Positions 1-9,240 are shown, counted from the first letter of the stretch. The stretch is 64,000 bases of DNA from Mucilaginibacter endophyticus (GCF_003351025.1 NZ_QPCG01000009.1:1-64000); one strand, 5' to 3'. Made by a program: numbers and translations. Notes: generated by a model not told the origin, from the letters alone.

Positions 1-32
1 ACAAAGCCCTGAAATGGCTCGGCAAACACTAA
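1..32 (+). CDS. Possible 3' end of a gene entering from the left
   Basis: The third forward frame is open from the window edge and ends KALKWLGKH-stop at base 32. This could be the last ten codons of a plus-strand gene convergent with gldN. Too little is visible to name a product, and the overlapping 83-codon frame starting at 14 runs into a palindromic repeat, so it is probably not real. This call rests only on the look of the ending. Confidence 0.25.
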   Translation, partial: KALKWLGKH

Positions 33-175
33 AAAGGCACAATTCGTCCCACTTTCAGGAGTTGGTCGGAGATTTTGGGGCGTTGGTAGAAAGCTTTAAG
101 CTATTGGTCAGGCGGGAGGTGAAAATAGCATATAATGTGGAGCGCTGTCCTGTTAATGATTATCAATCAACCGCG

Positions 176-321
176 TGTCATTTCGAACGAACCCGATTGG
201 GGACGTGCGGGGCTGGTGAGGAGAAATCTTATACGCCATGTAGGGTCATTCTGCATGGCGTATAAGATTTCTCTTTCGCCCCGGCTCTCGTTTTCCCGCC
301 CGCAGCTCTATCGAAATGACA
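176..321. repeat. Palindromic element, TGTCATTTCGA family, copy 1
   Basis: The outer arms are TGTCATTTCGA at 176-186 and its complement TCGAAATGACA at 311-321. An inner stem pairs GAGAAATCTTATACGCCATG (about 221-240) with its exact reverse complement at about 253-272. Bases between the arms also pair in part (GGGGCTG with CCCCGGC). A second copy with the same ends and core lies at 44835-44986. It contains no ORF of its own and resembles REP/MITE-like palindromes common in genomes of this phylum. Confidence 0.85.
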
Positions 322-405
322 TTTTCTTTTATTTGAAAGAGATCAACAGATGATGAATTTTGTAGAGACGCAATTATCCATCTCTACAGAAAAATATATA
401 AAAAC

Positions 406-437
406 AAAACAGGCGATGAAAATTCATCGCCTGTTTT
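406..437 (-). terminator. Terminator of the gldKLMN operon
   Basis: Perfect 15-bp stem AAAACAGGCGATGAA / TTCATCGCCTGTTTT with a 2-nt loop, 27 bases past the gldN stop. On the minus strand it is followed by a T-rich run (GTTTTTATATATTTTTC). The A-rich other side means it could also work on the plus strand. Confidence 0.85.
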
Positions 438-463
438 ATAAAATCGCGTTTAATCTTTAACTA

Positions 464-1450
464 TTAGTACTGCCAAAGGTTAAGCTCCCAGTCAAGAAGA
501 GATTTTTTGATCCTTTCCGATTCGTAAAGCTTATCAATACCCTGAGCATAATCTTTTATACGTTCGTCTTTATCGTTACTTTCTTTTACGATATAGCTGG
601 TAAAAATACGTTTGATAAATACGTCGTCGAAGCTTAGGCCTGTTGCGTCGCTGGCGCGGCTAACAACTTCTTTAGTTGCCAGTACCGGACGAGCTTCAGG
701 GAAATATATCCAAAACGCAGGTTGAAAATCGATATCAAGCGTGCCGGCTCCTTTAGGTTTAATTAACGGGGCGATCCCTATGATACGAGGTTCAAAAACA
801 GAACGCTGTTTGTCAAATACCCAATCTTCTTTAATGCGGAACTTCAGTACGCTGTCCGGGTTAAATTCACCGGCAACCATTGTAGATGAAATAACGTTAT
901 TATCCTTATCACGTTTTTCAACCACACTGCTATCAGACGCCAAACGACCGCGGGCCTGACCTGCTGTTAATGGCGTAGTAAAGCCATCGCCTCCCGGATC
1001 ATCTTTTTTACCAGGAGTAGGGTCATAAGCAGTAAGTTCTCCTCTCGTAATCGCGTCAAGCAATACATCAATTAAACGTCCTTTTGGCGAAGCAAGGTAT
1101 TGGTTCATCTTCTCGCGTACATCAATTTCTCGCCAAACACGTTTTGCGAATGCAACGTCGTTTTCACGCAAATTAGGATAAGGAGTAACCTTAGCACTGA
1201 AGATGTTGCTTTTTTTGTAGTATCCGTCAAGTGGCCTGTCAAAAGGTTTTGCAGCAATTTTGCGTGCTGTATCAAGTGGCTGCTGACTGGTTACATTATC
1301 CGGCTGAACCTGTACAGGTTTTTGTGCCGTTTGTCGTGCTCTTGCTGAAGTTGTTGTCTTCTTTGCCGGCGGCCTTTTGGTGCGTTTTTTTTGTGCATAA
1401 GCACTTACGCAAGCCAGGCAAAGGATAACAACTAAAATTCTCTTTTTCAT
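464..1450 (-). CDS. gldN: GldN, T9SS ring/gliding protein
   Basis: Periplasmic partner of GldK in the outer-membrane-associated ring of the type IX secretion system (PorN in Porphyromonas). The 328-residue length is usual. A signal peptide ends at about residue 19 (AYA-Q) and is followed by a basic Lys/Thr-rich stretch (20-55). The GldN domain then starts near residue 80 with the family's IDVREKMNQYLASP-type segment. It is the last gene of a minus-strand operon gldK-L-M-N, 6 bases after gldM, with a strong terminator directly downstream. The assignment is firm from sequence and order. Confidence 0.95.
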   Translation of the reverse strand: MKKRILVVILCLACVSAYAQKKRTKRPPAKKTTTSARARQTAQKPVQVQPDNVTSQQPLDTARKIAAKPFDRPLDGYYKKSNIFSAKVTPYPNLRENDVAFAKRVWREIDVREKMNQYLASPKGRLIDVLLDAITRGELTAYDPTPGKKDDPGGDGFTTPLTAGQARGRLASDSSVVEKRDKDNNVISSTMVAGEFNPDSVLKFRIKEDWVFDKQRSVFEPRIIGIAPLIKPKGAGTLDIDFQPAFWIYFPEARPVLATKEVVSRASDATGLSFDDVFIKRIFTSYIVKESNDKDERIKDYAQGIDKLYESERIKKSLLDWELNLWQY

Positions 1451-1456
1451 ACGCGT

Positions 1457-2977
1457 TTAGTTTGCGGATAATACAATAGGATCAAGTGACCGCGGTGAAT
1501 GATCAGGGCCAACCGCTATGATATCCTTAAATATAACAGTAGTTCCTGGTGTAACTGTATTTAAAGCACTGTGCATAGCGCTGGTTAAATCGCCGCCCGA
1601 GCCTGATAAAATAATAGCATCCTGACGTGGTTTTACAACCAGCATAGTAAAGTGCGTTACATTAAATTTCGCGTCAAAGTCAAAGTTATCCAACTGGGCA
1701 AAAAGCCTGTCCTGAGCTTTAATATTGGCCGAGCTGGTGTTGCCACCGCTTTTACCGGCAAACTGTGGTTTAGGGTCGGGGATTCTTTTGATACGGAACT
1801 CCGTTGAACCCAATACAGCTCCTTTAGCGCCACTAACAGAAATGGTAGCTTTACCAATGCTACTCACTGTAGCTGTATAATGCCCAGCTGAACCGCTTAA
1901 AGAACCGGCTCCGCTAAAATGTACGTTTAAGTCGCTTGCAGACACCCCTGGTGCAGATACTGATATAGGGTTAGGAACACCTATATAAAGCACGTTCATT
2001 TTGTCGGGAGAAATAACCGCTGAAGGCCTTGCAACCGTATATTCTTGCTTGAAAGGATAAGAATCGTTTTTACCGGTTGTGTTATTTTTAACACTGATGA
2101 AACCTTCGATACTATGCTTTCCTTCGCCGCTTGCCGTAATAGTATAATTACCCTTACCATCGGTAACGGATACTTTACCACCATTAACAGTAATATCAGG
2201 ATTTGATTTTGAATCGTAAGCAGTTAAAAAGATCTGGGCTGTGTATGGCTGCCCTGCAATTACGTAGCTGCTTGGAGCTACAACAACTGCGCTGAACTTA
2301 TCCAATGTAACCTGTGCCTGATCAATTTTTCCTAATAGTTTTTTCACAACTTCATTTTCGGCGTTTTTGCTGTCAGCCTCAATTTTAGCTAATGTAGTGA
2401 GGGTTGCACCCAAAGGTATACCGTCGCCAAAGTTAGCTTCCTGCCATGACTTTTTAACATCTCCATGTGGCTTAGGTGCTACTGTATTCAGTGAAAACTG
2501 TACACCAACGCTATCTTTACCTAAAGCTTCAAGCAACCTTTGACGGGTTTCATCAATTTTAGCTTTCAGCTTTTCCCCATTTTTTTGGTTGATCATGATA
2601 CGTGGAGAGATATCAAGGTTGTCCCTCCCGTCAACATCATCAATCTCAGGGTTAATACCGCCGCCCTCTGCAATTAACTTAGCTTTTAACTCTTCTATGT
2701 AAGTGTTTAGCTCAGCTGCAATGGCACTTGCCTGTTTAGCCTTTTCATAAATAGGCTTAGCCCTTTCGGCTTGCTCTTTCAATTTGGTTGCTTCAAAAGC
2801 GCTGTAAGTGGCTTGTAAGCCAGTGTTAACGTTTTTGGTTGATGCATCCAAACTGTTTGTAATATTCTTAAACGCGTCTAACAGGCTATCCGGTACGTTA
2901 AGGGCAATAAGGCCCAATAGTACCAGGTATAGTATACCTATCATTCGCTGTCTTGGGGTTTCCTTACCTCCGGCCAT
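1457..2977 (-). CDS. gldM: GldM, T9SS motor shaft protein
   Basis: Inner-membrane-anchored protein whose periplasmic domains span from the GldL motor to the GldKN ring. The N-terminus MAGGKETPRQRMIGILYLVL is the family signature: a short cytosolic tail followed by one membrane helix (about 13-30). A helical region then contains the NxxYSxFE-like part (TYSAFEATKLKEQ), followed by three beta-rich domains (roughly 220-506) ending in the conserved GPDHSPRSLDPIVL segment. The length of 506 is normal. It lies 41 bases after gldL in the same operon. Confidence 0.95.
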   Translation of the reverse strand: MAGGKETPRQRMIGILYLVLLGLIALNVPDSLLDAFKNITNSLDASTKNVNTGLQATYSAFEATKLKEQAERAKPIYEKAKQASAIAAELNTYIEELKAKLIAEGGGINPEIDDVDGRDNLDISPRIMINQKNGEKLKAKIDETRQRLLEALGKDSVGVQFSLNTVAPKPHGDVKKSWQEANFGDGIPLGATLTTLAKIEADSKNAENEVVKKLLGKIDQAQVTLDKFSAVVVAPSSYVIAGQPYTAQIFLTAYDSKSNPDITVNGGKVSVTDGKGNYTITASGEGKHSIEGFISVKNNTTGKNDSYPFKQEYTVARPSAVISPDKMNVLYIGVPNPISVSAPGVSASDLNVHFSGAGSLSGSAGHYTATVSSIGKATISVSGAKGAVLGSTEFRIKRIPDPKPQFAGKSGGNTSSANIKAQDRLFAQLDNFDFDAKFNVTHFTMLVVKPRQDAIILSGSGGDLTSAMHSALNTVTPGTTVIFKDIIAVGPDHSPRSLDPIVLSAN

Positions 2978-3018
2978 CTATTCTAATTCTTTTCTGGTAA
3001 TCAATCAATTAATTATAA

Positions 3019-3822
3019 TTAAACACGCGGCTGGTTCATGGCAGTAAGCATGTTACCATAAATTGAGTTTAATGATGCCAGGTTTTTAGCCAAACGACCA
3101 ACCTCTTCCTTAAACTGCTTCGAATCGTCCATAGACTCATTAAAGTTGTTCATGGTAAGCGCAAGGTTCTGGTAAAATTTATTCATTGATTTTAAGTGCG
3201 CGCTTGAATCTTGCAGCTCAAGCTCGTATACGGCATTAAGTGCCGATAAGTTTTTAGCAAGTTGATTAACCTGGTCGTGATACGCTTTTGAATCAACATT
3301 GGTATTAGCCATTTCAGTTAAGTTAGCCGATGCTTTTTCAAAAGACGAGCTCAACTTATCGTAGCTTGCAGTTGCTTCTTTTACTTTAGTAGTAAAAGCA
3401 ATTGTAGCTTCACCAGCATCTGTAACACGAGATATTGCTGCTACTTTATCGCCAAATGAGCGTAAGCCATCGCCAAGACTGCGTACCAGTTCTGGACCGA
3501 TTTTAGCGTCTTCCATCATTTTATCTAAAGCAGCGGTTGTTGAAGGGCCTGCATTAACAGCTGCATTTCTTACAGTTGCTTTTGGAAGTTCGCCCTGAAA
3601 ATCTTCGCTTAACTCAGGATAAACACGTACCCAGTCAATATCTTTGTCTTCTCTCTGAAAACCTAATATAAAAAACAGAATAGCTTCAGTAATAAGTCCG
3701 CCTGCTATCCAATAAGTGGCGCCAGGCCAGTGCAAAATCTTAAACATTAACCCTATAATCACCACTGTAGCACCCCATGATACGATGTTACCTATTCCGT
3801 AAGGTTTTTTCTTTCCAGCCAT
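3019..3822 (-). CDS. gldL: GldL, T9SS proton-powered motor protein
   Basis: With GldM it forms the proton-motive-force-driven rotary motor of the type IX system. Two membrane helices (about 12-31 and 37-55) carry the charged residues expected of the motor: Lys28 in FKILHWPG and Glu46 in GGLITEAILFF. These match the Lys/Glu pair known to matter in Flavobacterium GldL. The remaining 200 residues are a cytosolic, coiled-coil-like tail with SFEKASANLTEMA and YELELQDSSAHLKSM repeats. Length is 267. It starts 63 bases after the gldK stop. Confidence 0.95.
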   Translation of the reverse strand: MAGKKKPYGIGNIVSWGATVVIIGLMFKILHWPGATYWIAGGLITEAILFFILGFQREDKDIDWVRVYPELSEDFQGELPKATVRNAAVNAGPSTTAALDKMMEDAKIGPELVRSLGDGLRSFGDKVAAISRVTDAGEATIAFTTKVKEATASYDKLSSSFEKASANLTEMANTNVDSKAYHDQVNQLAKNLSALNAVYELELQDSSAHLKSMNKFYQNLALTMNNFNESMDDSKQFKEEVGRLAKNLASLNSIYGNMLTAMNQPRV

Positions 3823-3885
3823 AATAATTCAGAAGTAAACTTTGTTATTTTTTGATTTGATTGTTGCTTGCTTAACTAAACTTAA

Positions 3886-5208
3886 TTAGCGTTTATCTGT
3901 AATGTCGCGGCCCAAGTAGTGGGTTACGCAACGGAAACCGATATATGATTTAGCGGTATCCTGGTATTCGTAGCTCCGGGTTGAATTTTGAAGGAAATAT
4001 CCAATATCTTTCCATGATCCGCCGCGCACAACTTTACGTTTAAGCACTTCAGGATCGGTTGATTTTGCCTCGTAATTGAAGGTTGGTGCAAGGTCATGCA
4101 CAAATGTTGATGCCGATTCATCAAAAGCAGATAGTGTCCACTCTGCTACGTTACCAGCCATATTATATAAGCCGTAATCGTTAGGGAAGTATGAACGAAC
4201 CGGTACTGTGTATGCACCACCGTCATCAGTATAATTACCACGTCCCGGCTTAAAGTTTGCCAGTAAACAGCCTTTTGCATTTTTAATATAAGGACCACCC
4301 CATGGGTAGTCAGTACCTATCCTGCCACCGCGTGCCGCATATTCAAACTCAGCTTCAGTTGGCAAGCTGTAAGGGGCACGGTGAGCTAAATGACGCTTGT
4401 CTTTATAAGCATCATTATAACGGCTACGCCATGTAGCGTATGCGCGGGCCTGCCTCCAGGTTACACCCACAACAGGATAATTACGGAACGCCGGATGCGA
4501 AAAATAACTTTCAACCATTGGCTCGTTGGCAGCGTATGAGAAATCGCTTAACCAAACCAGGGTATCAGGATACACAGGCACGGTGTCACGTAAAATGAAA
4601 TCTGAGCGGTGTTTTGTCTTATCGTTATGGTGATCGGCAGCTTCACGCAGGGTAAACAGTGCATAGTTATATTTTAGCAAACGCACATCAACCTCGTTAC
4701 GGTCAAATACACGATCATCGCCCTGGTAGTACATGCCCTGTAGTTTCTGGGCATTGCTTGCCTGACCGCCCTTGCTGCTCCAGATAGGATTTTTCTTCAC
4801 ATAGTCCCAATTAATGAACTTTTTGCCACCGTTGTTATTGTTATTACCGGCTCCGGTTCTGGGCTGAATGTAGTATTTATTATCGTTGATATAACTTGTT
4901 ATAGCTATCGAATCGCGAACCCAGTTCACAAACATTTTGTACTGGCTGTTACTGGTTTCAGTCTGATCCATAAAAAACGGAGAAACAGTAACCTGCTTGG
5001 TTTGCGCTATTTGAGCGAAGGTTACATCCTGGTCGGTTTGTCCCATCAAGAAGCTGCCACCCGGAATATAAACCATTCCGTAAGGAACTTCGGCCCTGAA
5101 TGATCTTGCAGGCACACCTACAACTTCACCCCGGTCACCGCCACCGCGGCCACAACTACTTAATACACTACCCGCTAAAACTACTATTAAAAAGTATACC
5201 TGTTTCAT
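3886..5208 (-). CDS. gldK: GldK, T9SS outer-membrane lipoprotein
   Basis: Lipoprotein (lipobox LSSC, Cys19) with a formylglycine-generating-enzyme-like fold (PGGSFLMG near residue 50, then WAEWTLSAF- and RGGSWKD-type motifs to residue 430). It forms the periplasmic ring with GldN. It is structural; the FGE fold is not expected to be catalytic here. First gene of gldKLMN, after a 255-base gap carrying the hemD terminator hairpins and presumably the operon promoter. It has an insertion with an Asn run (GAGNNNNNGGKK, about residues 120-131). Length is 440, similar to PorK/GldK. Confidence 0.94.
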   Translation of the reverse strand: MKQVYFLIVVLAGSVLSSCGRGGGDRGEVVGVPARSFRAEVPYGMVYIPGGSFLMGQTDQDVTFAQIAQTKQVTVSPFFMDQTETSNSQYKMFVNWVRDSIAITSYINDNKYYIQPRTGAGNNNNNGGKKFINWDYVKKNPIWSSKGGQASNAQKLQGMYYQGDDRVFDRNEVDVRLLKYNYALFTLREAADHHNDKTKHRSDFILRDTVPVYPDTLVWLSDFSYAANEPMVESYFSHPAFRNYPVVGVTWRQARAYATWRSRYNDAYKDKRHLAHRAPYSLPTEAEFEYAARGGRIGTDYPWGGPYIKNAKGCLLANFKPGRGNYTDDGGAYTVPVRSYFPNDYGLYNMAGNVAEWTLSAFDESASTFVHDLAPTFNYEAKSTDPEVLKRKVVRGGSWKDIGYFLQNSTRSYEYQDTAKSYIGFRCVTHYLGRDITDKR

Positions 5209-5371
5209 TTTACAAATTCAAAATCAGTTATATAACCATAACATAATGAGACGCCCGAATATATTACATTTTTATGCAAAAAAAGTTATAAAAAACGATA
5301 ATTCGGCCTCGTGTACCGATAAACTGTGTACTTTGCTTACCAATACAAAACAAAATGCTGTATAATTAACA

Positions 5372-5412
5372 AACCGCTAACCAATTGTTTATATGACAAT
5401 TAGTTAGCGGTT
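5372..5412 (-). terminator. Hairpin between hemD and gldK
   Basis: Stem AACCGCTAACCAATTGT at 5372-5388 pairs with ACAATTAGTTAGCGGTT at 5396-5412 with one mismatch and a 7-nt loop. A smaller hairpin (CTGCAA / TTGCAG, about 5428-5443) lies nearer to the hemD stop. Both fit a terminator for the DUF4271-hemD unit read on the minus strand, where TTTGTTAATTATA follows. Confidence 0.65.
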
Positions 5413-5463
5413 ATACGGGTATATACTGCAAAAAGTTGCAGCCGGGTTAAATAAATTTCTAAC

Positions 5464-6222
5464 TTATTTATTTACAAGCTTAACGTACTGCTCAATGGCC
5501 ATTGTCATTGAGGGCGCGCCCGGGGTTGGGGCAGGTATATCCAAAATTAAACCAGCCTCAAGCACAGCCTTATGGGTAGTTGCCCCAAAGGCAGCAATAC
5601 GTGTATTATTCTGCTTAAAATCGGGAAAGTTTTTATACAACGATTGTATACTTGACGGACTAAAAAATGCGATAACATCATAAAACACATCCGCAAGATC
5701 AGAAAGATCACTGCAAACCGTACGGAAAAGTACGGCTGGGGTAAAGTTATAGCCATTCTCCAGCAAAAAGCGCTGAGTTTCTTCAGCCGCAACGTCAGAA
5801 CATGGATAAAGGAATTTTTCGGACGAATGTTTTTTCAACACTTCGGCCAGATCGGCGGCTGTTTGCTTACCAAAAAATATCTTACGCTTACGGTACTGGA
5901 TATATTTTTGTAAGTAAAGTGCTATAGTTTCTGACAGACAGAAATACTTCATTTCAACAGGCACCTCAAAACGCATCTCTTCGCAAATACGGAAAAAATG
6001 ATCGGCCGAGTTACGACTGGTAAAGATCACTGCGCTAAAATCAGCCAGGTTGATCTTCTCTTTTCTGAAATCCTTTGCAGGCACACCCTCAACATGAATA
6101 AATGATCTGAAATCAATTTTCAGGTTAAGCTTTTTAGCCAGCTCGGCGTAAGGATTTTTATCATTTTCGGGCTTAGGCAAAGTAACCAGTATGCTTTTAA
6201 CCTTTTTCTTTCTATCTTCCAA
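5464..6222 (-). CDS. hemD: Uroporphyrinogen-III synthase
   Basis: Cyclises hydroxymethylbilane to uroporphyrinogen III in haem synthesis. The 252 residues show the two-lobe HemD layout: an opening ILVTLPKPEND strand, VIFTSRNSADHFF in lobe 1, and VIAFFSPSSIQSLY and AAFGATTHKAVLEAGL in lobe 2 (the conserved FxSPS and G.tT..a motifs). HemD sequences diverge widely, so the call rests on these motifs and on the DUF4271-hemD pairing seen across Bacteroidota. It starts 18 bases after the DUF4271 gene. Confidence 0.88.
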   Translation of the reverse strand: MEDRKKKVKSILVTLPKPENDKNPYAELAKKLNLKIDFRSFIHVEGVPAKDFRKEKINLADFSAVIFTSRNSADHFFRICEEMRFEVPVEMKYFCLSETIALYLQKYIQYRKRKIFFGKQTAADLAEVLKKHSSEKFLYPCSDVAAEETQRFLLENGYNFTPAVLFRTVCSDLSDLADVFYDVIAFFSPSSIQSLYKNFPDFKQNNTRIAAFGATTHKAVLEAGLILDIPAPTPGAPSMTMAIEQYVKLVNK

Positions 6223-6240
6223 TTCAGTGCTTTTAATAAC

Positions 6241-7227
6241 CTAAATTTTAATATTCAATGCCTTTATTAAAATCAAAACAGGGCAAATTTCGAGGGCACA
6301 AAGATACGTAAATAAATAAAACTTATGAAATCGAAAGGTAGAAATTATATTTACGCTGCTCCTGATATACTGCCATATAAAGATTACTATCACTATTATT
6401 AGTGTGGTTGTTAGCAATATTGGGATATATTGTGCCCCAAGTAAGCTAAAACAAATAACCACCGGTAAAAAAACAAACGCGATATTAAAATAGGTAAGAT
6501 GAAGGATATTAAGGTATTCGCTCACCAGCTTGTTAATATCAAATACAAAGCCTAAAAACTTGAGTATTAAAAATTTAAGCGAAAACAACGCTATAATTAC
6601 AATAGTAAGAAAAGTAAACAGCCCGCTCCCGGCTATTTTATAATAAACGCCTTTGTATGCGGCCAGTTGATACAGGAACAAGCTAAACGTAGCACAAAAC
6701 AACAAAAACAAGCCCAGGAACGCCCATGAGCTAACAGGGCTCTCTTCTTTACCGGCTATTGAGAGTACGCGTTTACTGTAAAAGGAGGTAAATACATTGC
6801 TTACATCTTTACTCAGGGCAAGATTAAGAATGGCTGTGTATAGCAACATGGCGATAATGATCACGATGATCCAGGGATCGCGCGAGGGGCGGTAATGCCC
6901 TTCCATCACCTTGCTTTTGGTTCTGGAGTGAAGATCCAGAAAACCGTAACCGTGGTATAATTCGCGGGCAAAAACGCTGTCGGCATACTGCGCGCGCATG
7001 GCTGCATCAGGCAACCTGAGGTAACGCATAGCTACAGAATCAGCCATAAATTTATCCCGGTTTTGCATGGCGTAAGCCACCGAATCAAGCACCGAATTGC
7101 CAGGGCGAAAAGTACGTACAGGTAATTTTGCAGCCGTGTCTGTAGCAATTGAATCCTGTTGCGCAAAAACGGCAACACTATTCAACAAAAAAAGCAGGCA
7201 ACACCAAATAACCAAACGAGTCCTCAA
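6241..7227 (-). CDS. DUF4271 membrane protein
   Basis: Protein of unknown function with a signal peptide (1-22, ending VFA-QQ), a roughly 95-residue exported stretch, then about six membrane helices from near residue 118 to the end (PWIIVIIIAMLLYTAIL first). The start codon is TTG; no ATG would keep the signal peptide. This family sits directly upstream of hemD in many Bacteroidota, as here, which suggests co-transcription and perhaps a membrane role linked to tetrapyrrole supply (inference). A possible minus-strand -7 box TACTTTTG lies at 7256-7263. Confidence 0.8.
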   Translation of the reverse strand: MRTRLVIWCCLLFLLNSVAVFAQQDSIATDTAAKLPVRTFRPGNSVLDSVAYAMQNRDKFMADSVAMRYLRLPDAAMRAQYADSVFARELYHGYGFLDLHSRTKSKVMEGHYRPSRDPWIIVIIIAMLLYTAILNLALSKDVSNVFTSFYSKRVLSIAGKEESPVSSWAFLGLFLLFCATFSLFLYQLAAYKGVYYKIAGSGLFTFLTIVIIALFSLKFLILKFLGFVFDINKLVSEYLNILHLTYFNIAFVFLPVVICFSLLGAQYIPILLTTTLIIVIVIFIWQYIRSSVNIISTFRFHKFYLFTYLCALEICPVLILIKALNIKI

Positions 7228-7351
7228 AGCTTAAAACGGGGCTTATTATTTTTTGCAAAAGTAGGGTAATTATCTGAACGATAATTTCATGAACGAATAT
7301 TTTTTTGAGCCTGTTTTAAGCGAAGCACCGCGCAACATTTAGCAGAATAAT

Positions 7352-8059
7352 TTATTTAATTACGCCTGTGGCAGCCCAAAATACCAGGTAGCCGGCTTTG
7401 TCTTTACTCAGCGTAACTTCCTTAAGGATCCGCTTCGGATGGGGATGAATATTGAGCACGTCAATATTGTGATGATCGCTTTCGGTCATCTTATTCCCAA
7501 GTCCCCATTTAGCCAGGTCATGTACTGCGTAACTCAGGTTAGTGTCTCCATCGGGGATGTCATTATAATAATCGGGCAACAGAAAATCCTTAACCTCGCT
7601 GCCATCAGCATAGGTTAGCTTGATGTGCAGTTGAGACGGACCTTCTGAACTGGTGAGGCTCAGGTACAAATCCGTATACTTTTTATGAGGCACTTCAAAG
7701 CTAAAACTATCAATACCGGCCACATTCCGGGTTTGATTCCCATTATCGCCATTTTTATAGTGAAGTAATATAGCGGGGTGCGATGAGTTGGCCGGAATCA
7801 AAGGGCTGTCGGGCAAAGCATGCGCGTTTTTATCGCCATTGAGTTTTGCTGCCGCCCCGGTCAGATAACCATCCCCTTTGCCGCTACCATCAATACCGGT
7901 TATCCAGGTTTGCAACTTACCATCAGTAACCGTAGTTACGGGGCGGGCATTTAACAATTTGTGAATATCTATTTGGATGGTTTTATTGCCTTGCTGGCTA
8001 TTGGCGACTCCGCCAGCCAACAAACAGGCAGATAAGAAAACAGAGTATTTAAAGGTCAT
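7352..8059 (-). CDS. Secreted protein of unknown function
   Basis: 235 residues with a signal peptide (1-22, cleavage near ANS-QQ) and a compact body rich in predicted beta strands (IDSFSFEVPHKKYTDLYLSL, LHIKLTYADGSEVKDFLLP). This is suggestive of a carbohydrate-binding-like sandwich, but I recognise no family. A closing KAGYLVFWAATGVIK segment is the most distinctive part. Its first codons and upstream region are duplicated at 9132-9240, pointing to a lost paralogue. Monocistronic. Confidence 0.7.
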   Translation of the reverse strand: MTFKYSVFLSACLLAGGVANSQQGNKTIQIDIHKLLNARPVTTVTDGKLQTWITGIDGSGKGDGYLTGAAAKLNGDKNAHALPDSPLIPANSSHPAILLHYKNGDNGNQTRNVAGIDSFSFEVPHKKYTDLYLSLTSSEGPSQLHIKLTYADGSEVKDFLLPDYYNDIPDGDTNLSYAVHDLAKWGLGNKMTESDHHNIDVLNIHPHPKRILKEVTLSKDKAGYLVFWAATGVIK

Positions 8060-8140
8060 GGTTTACTATAATTGGAAACTAAAGATAAACAAAGCATAAA
8101 TGTCCCCTAATCCTTTCGCACAAATACAGGCTTAGGCAAG
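8032..8140. repeat. Duplicated 5' region, copy 1 (intact gene side)
   Basis: About 108 bases covering the first nine codons and upstream region of the secreted-protein gene at 7352-8059. They align, at roughly 85% by eye, to 9132-9240. Shared blocks include ATAAGAAAACAG, TTTAAAGGTCATGGTTTA, AAAGATAAACAAAGC and GCACAAATAC. Confidence 0.85.
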
Positions 8141-8149
8141 ATGTACAAG

Positions 8150-9046
8150 CTACATCAACAACACTTTCCAGGCATCCATTACTCGGCCATTATCTAGCAG
8201 ATGTTTGGCTTTTAAATGCAGGTGTGTTGTACGCGTGTGGCTGTCGATGATGGCATCAAGCAGTTCTTTCATTTCCTCGGTTTTGCTAAAGGCTTCTATC
8301 TCCTCATCAGATGGCAGCGTTTTAACAAGCCCCAATACCCCCAAATTATTCCCGGTTAATACGTTGGAGTTTTTAACCTCTTGAGGAAAAGCATCTACGC
8401 CGATACCTATTCCGGCACAATCAATTGGTTTGGCAATTTTAAATAAGTTATCGCCGCTTACCCTACAGTACCAGTCACCGCCCAGGCGGGCCACCAGATC
8501 TATTTTATGAGGGTCTATTTTGCCATCAGCATCCAAAATATCTTCATTGATATGAATCCGTTTCACCTCTGCAATAACCAAATTACCTGCTCCTCCGTTT
8601 TTCCCTAACGATATCACATTATTCACTACACATTCCAATTGAACGGTCGATTCTGCTACCCTGGGCGGTCTTACCGTTTCAGAAGCCAATTCGGTAAACC
8701 CTGCTTTCGAAAACTCATTTACTTCTCTTGGATAATCTGTACTGGTTAAATAGGCCTGTTGAACCATATCGTAGTTCACGATATTAATCACACATTCGGG
8801 TACTTCCAAAACATTTTCAAGCGTATGCTTGGTGGAATTATCCCGCGCCCTACTTGTTGGCGAAAAAACACATATCGGTGGATTTACACTGAACACATTA
8901 AAAAAACTAAACGGGCTTAAATTAACCACGCCGTTTTTATCAATGGTGGATGCAAAACATATTGGCCGGGGAGCAATGGCAGCGTGTAAATAACCTTGCA
9001 TTTCTGCAGGTGTTAGCGATGACGCATCAAAAGTTTTTAACCTCAT
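8150..9046 (-). CDS. Flavin reductase-like (FMN-binding split barrel) protein
   Basis: N-terminal flavin reductase-like domain (about 15-190) with the family's RPICFASTIDKNGVVNLSPF and FFNVFSVNPPICVFSP segments and the NYDM and YPREVNEF motifs. Such proteins bind FMN and either reduce flavin or work as flavin-dependent oxidoreductases. A C-terminal extension of about 100 residues (helical, EEIEAFSKTEEMKELLDAI) has no function I can name. Length is 298. It is flanked on both sides by copies of the same 108-base duplicated segment, so it lies inside an old rearrangement. Confidence 0.85.
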   Translation of the reverse strand: MRLKTFDASSLTPAEMQGYLHAAIAPRPICFASTIDKNGVVNLSPFSFFNVFSVNPPICVFSPTSRARDNSTKHTLENVLEVPECVINIVNYDMVQQAYLTSTDYPREVNEFSKAGFTELASETVRPPRVAESTVQLECVVNNVISLGKNGGAGNLVIAEVKRIHINEDILDADGKIDPHKIDLVARLGGDWYCRVSGDNLFKIAKPIDCAGIGIGVDAFPQEVKNSNVLTGNNLGVLGLVKTLPSDEEIEAFSKTEEMKELLDAIIDSHTRTTHLHLKAKHLLDNGRVMDAWKVLLM

Positions 9047-9131
9047 TCAAATTTCTATTAACGTGAGTTCGGGATAAGAAAAGTATACAAAGGAAGGCGT
9101 GGTTTCTGTTTTTGAAATAATTGACGGGTAA

Positions 9132-9240
9132 ATAAGAAAACAGCGCGTTTAAAGGTCATGGTTTATATAACTGGAGCATAAAGATAAACAAAGCTTAAAT
9201 GTCCCGTAACCCTTATTGCACAAATACCCGCTTTAGTCAA
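9132..9240. repeat. Duplicated 5' region, copy 2 (vestige)
   Basis: Second copy of the segment at 8032-8140, same orientation. It keeps a minus-strand ATG at 9157-9159 and codons reading MTFKRAVFL against MTFKYSVFL in the intact gene, then loses similarity. No downstream gene remains, so this is a pseudogene remnant of the 5' end. Its distal end now supplies part of the hemW promoter. Confidence 0.8.

Larger units (their letters stand above)
33..463. other. Intergenic region with a palindromic repeat and a terminator
   Basis: No convincing gene. Bases 33-170 show nothing I recognise. Bases 176-321 are a long palindromic repeat and 406-437 a terminator hairpin, both listed separately. Confidence 0.6.

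Noticed and set aside
14..265. 83-codon forward frame at the left edge (MARQTLKRHNSSHFQ...)
   Set aside because: It runs through the palindromic repeat at 176-321, has no signal of a known family, and the gene end at base 32 in another frame is at least as plausible.
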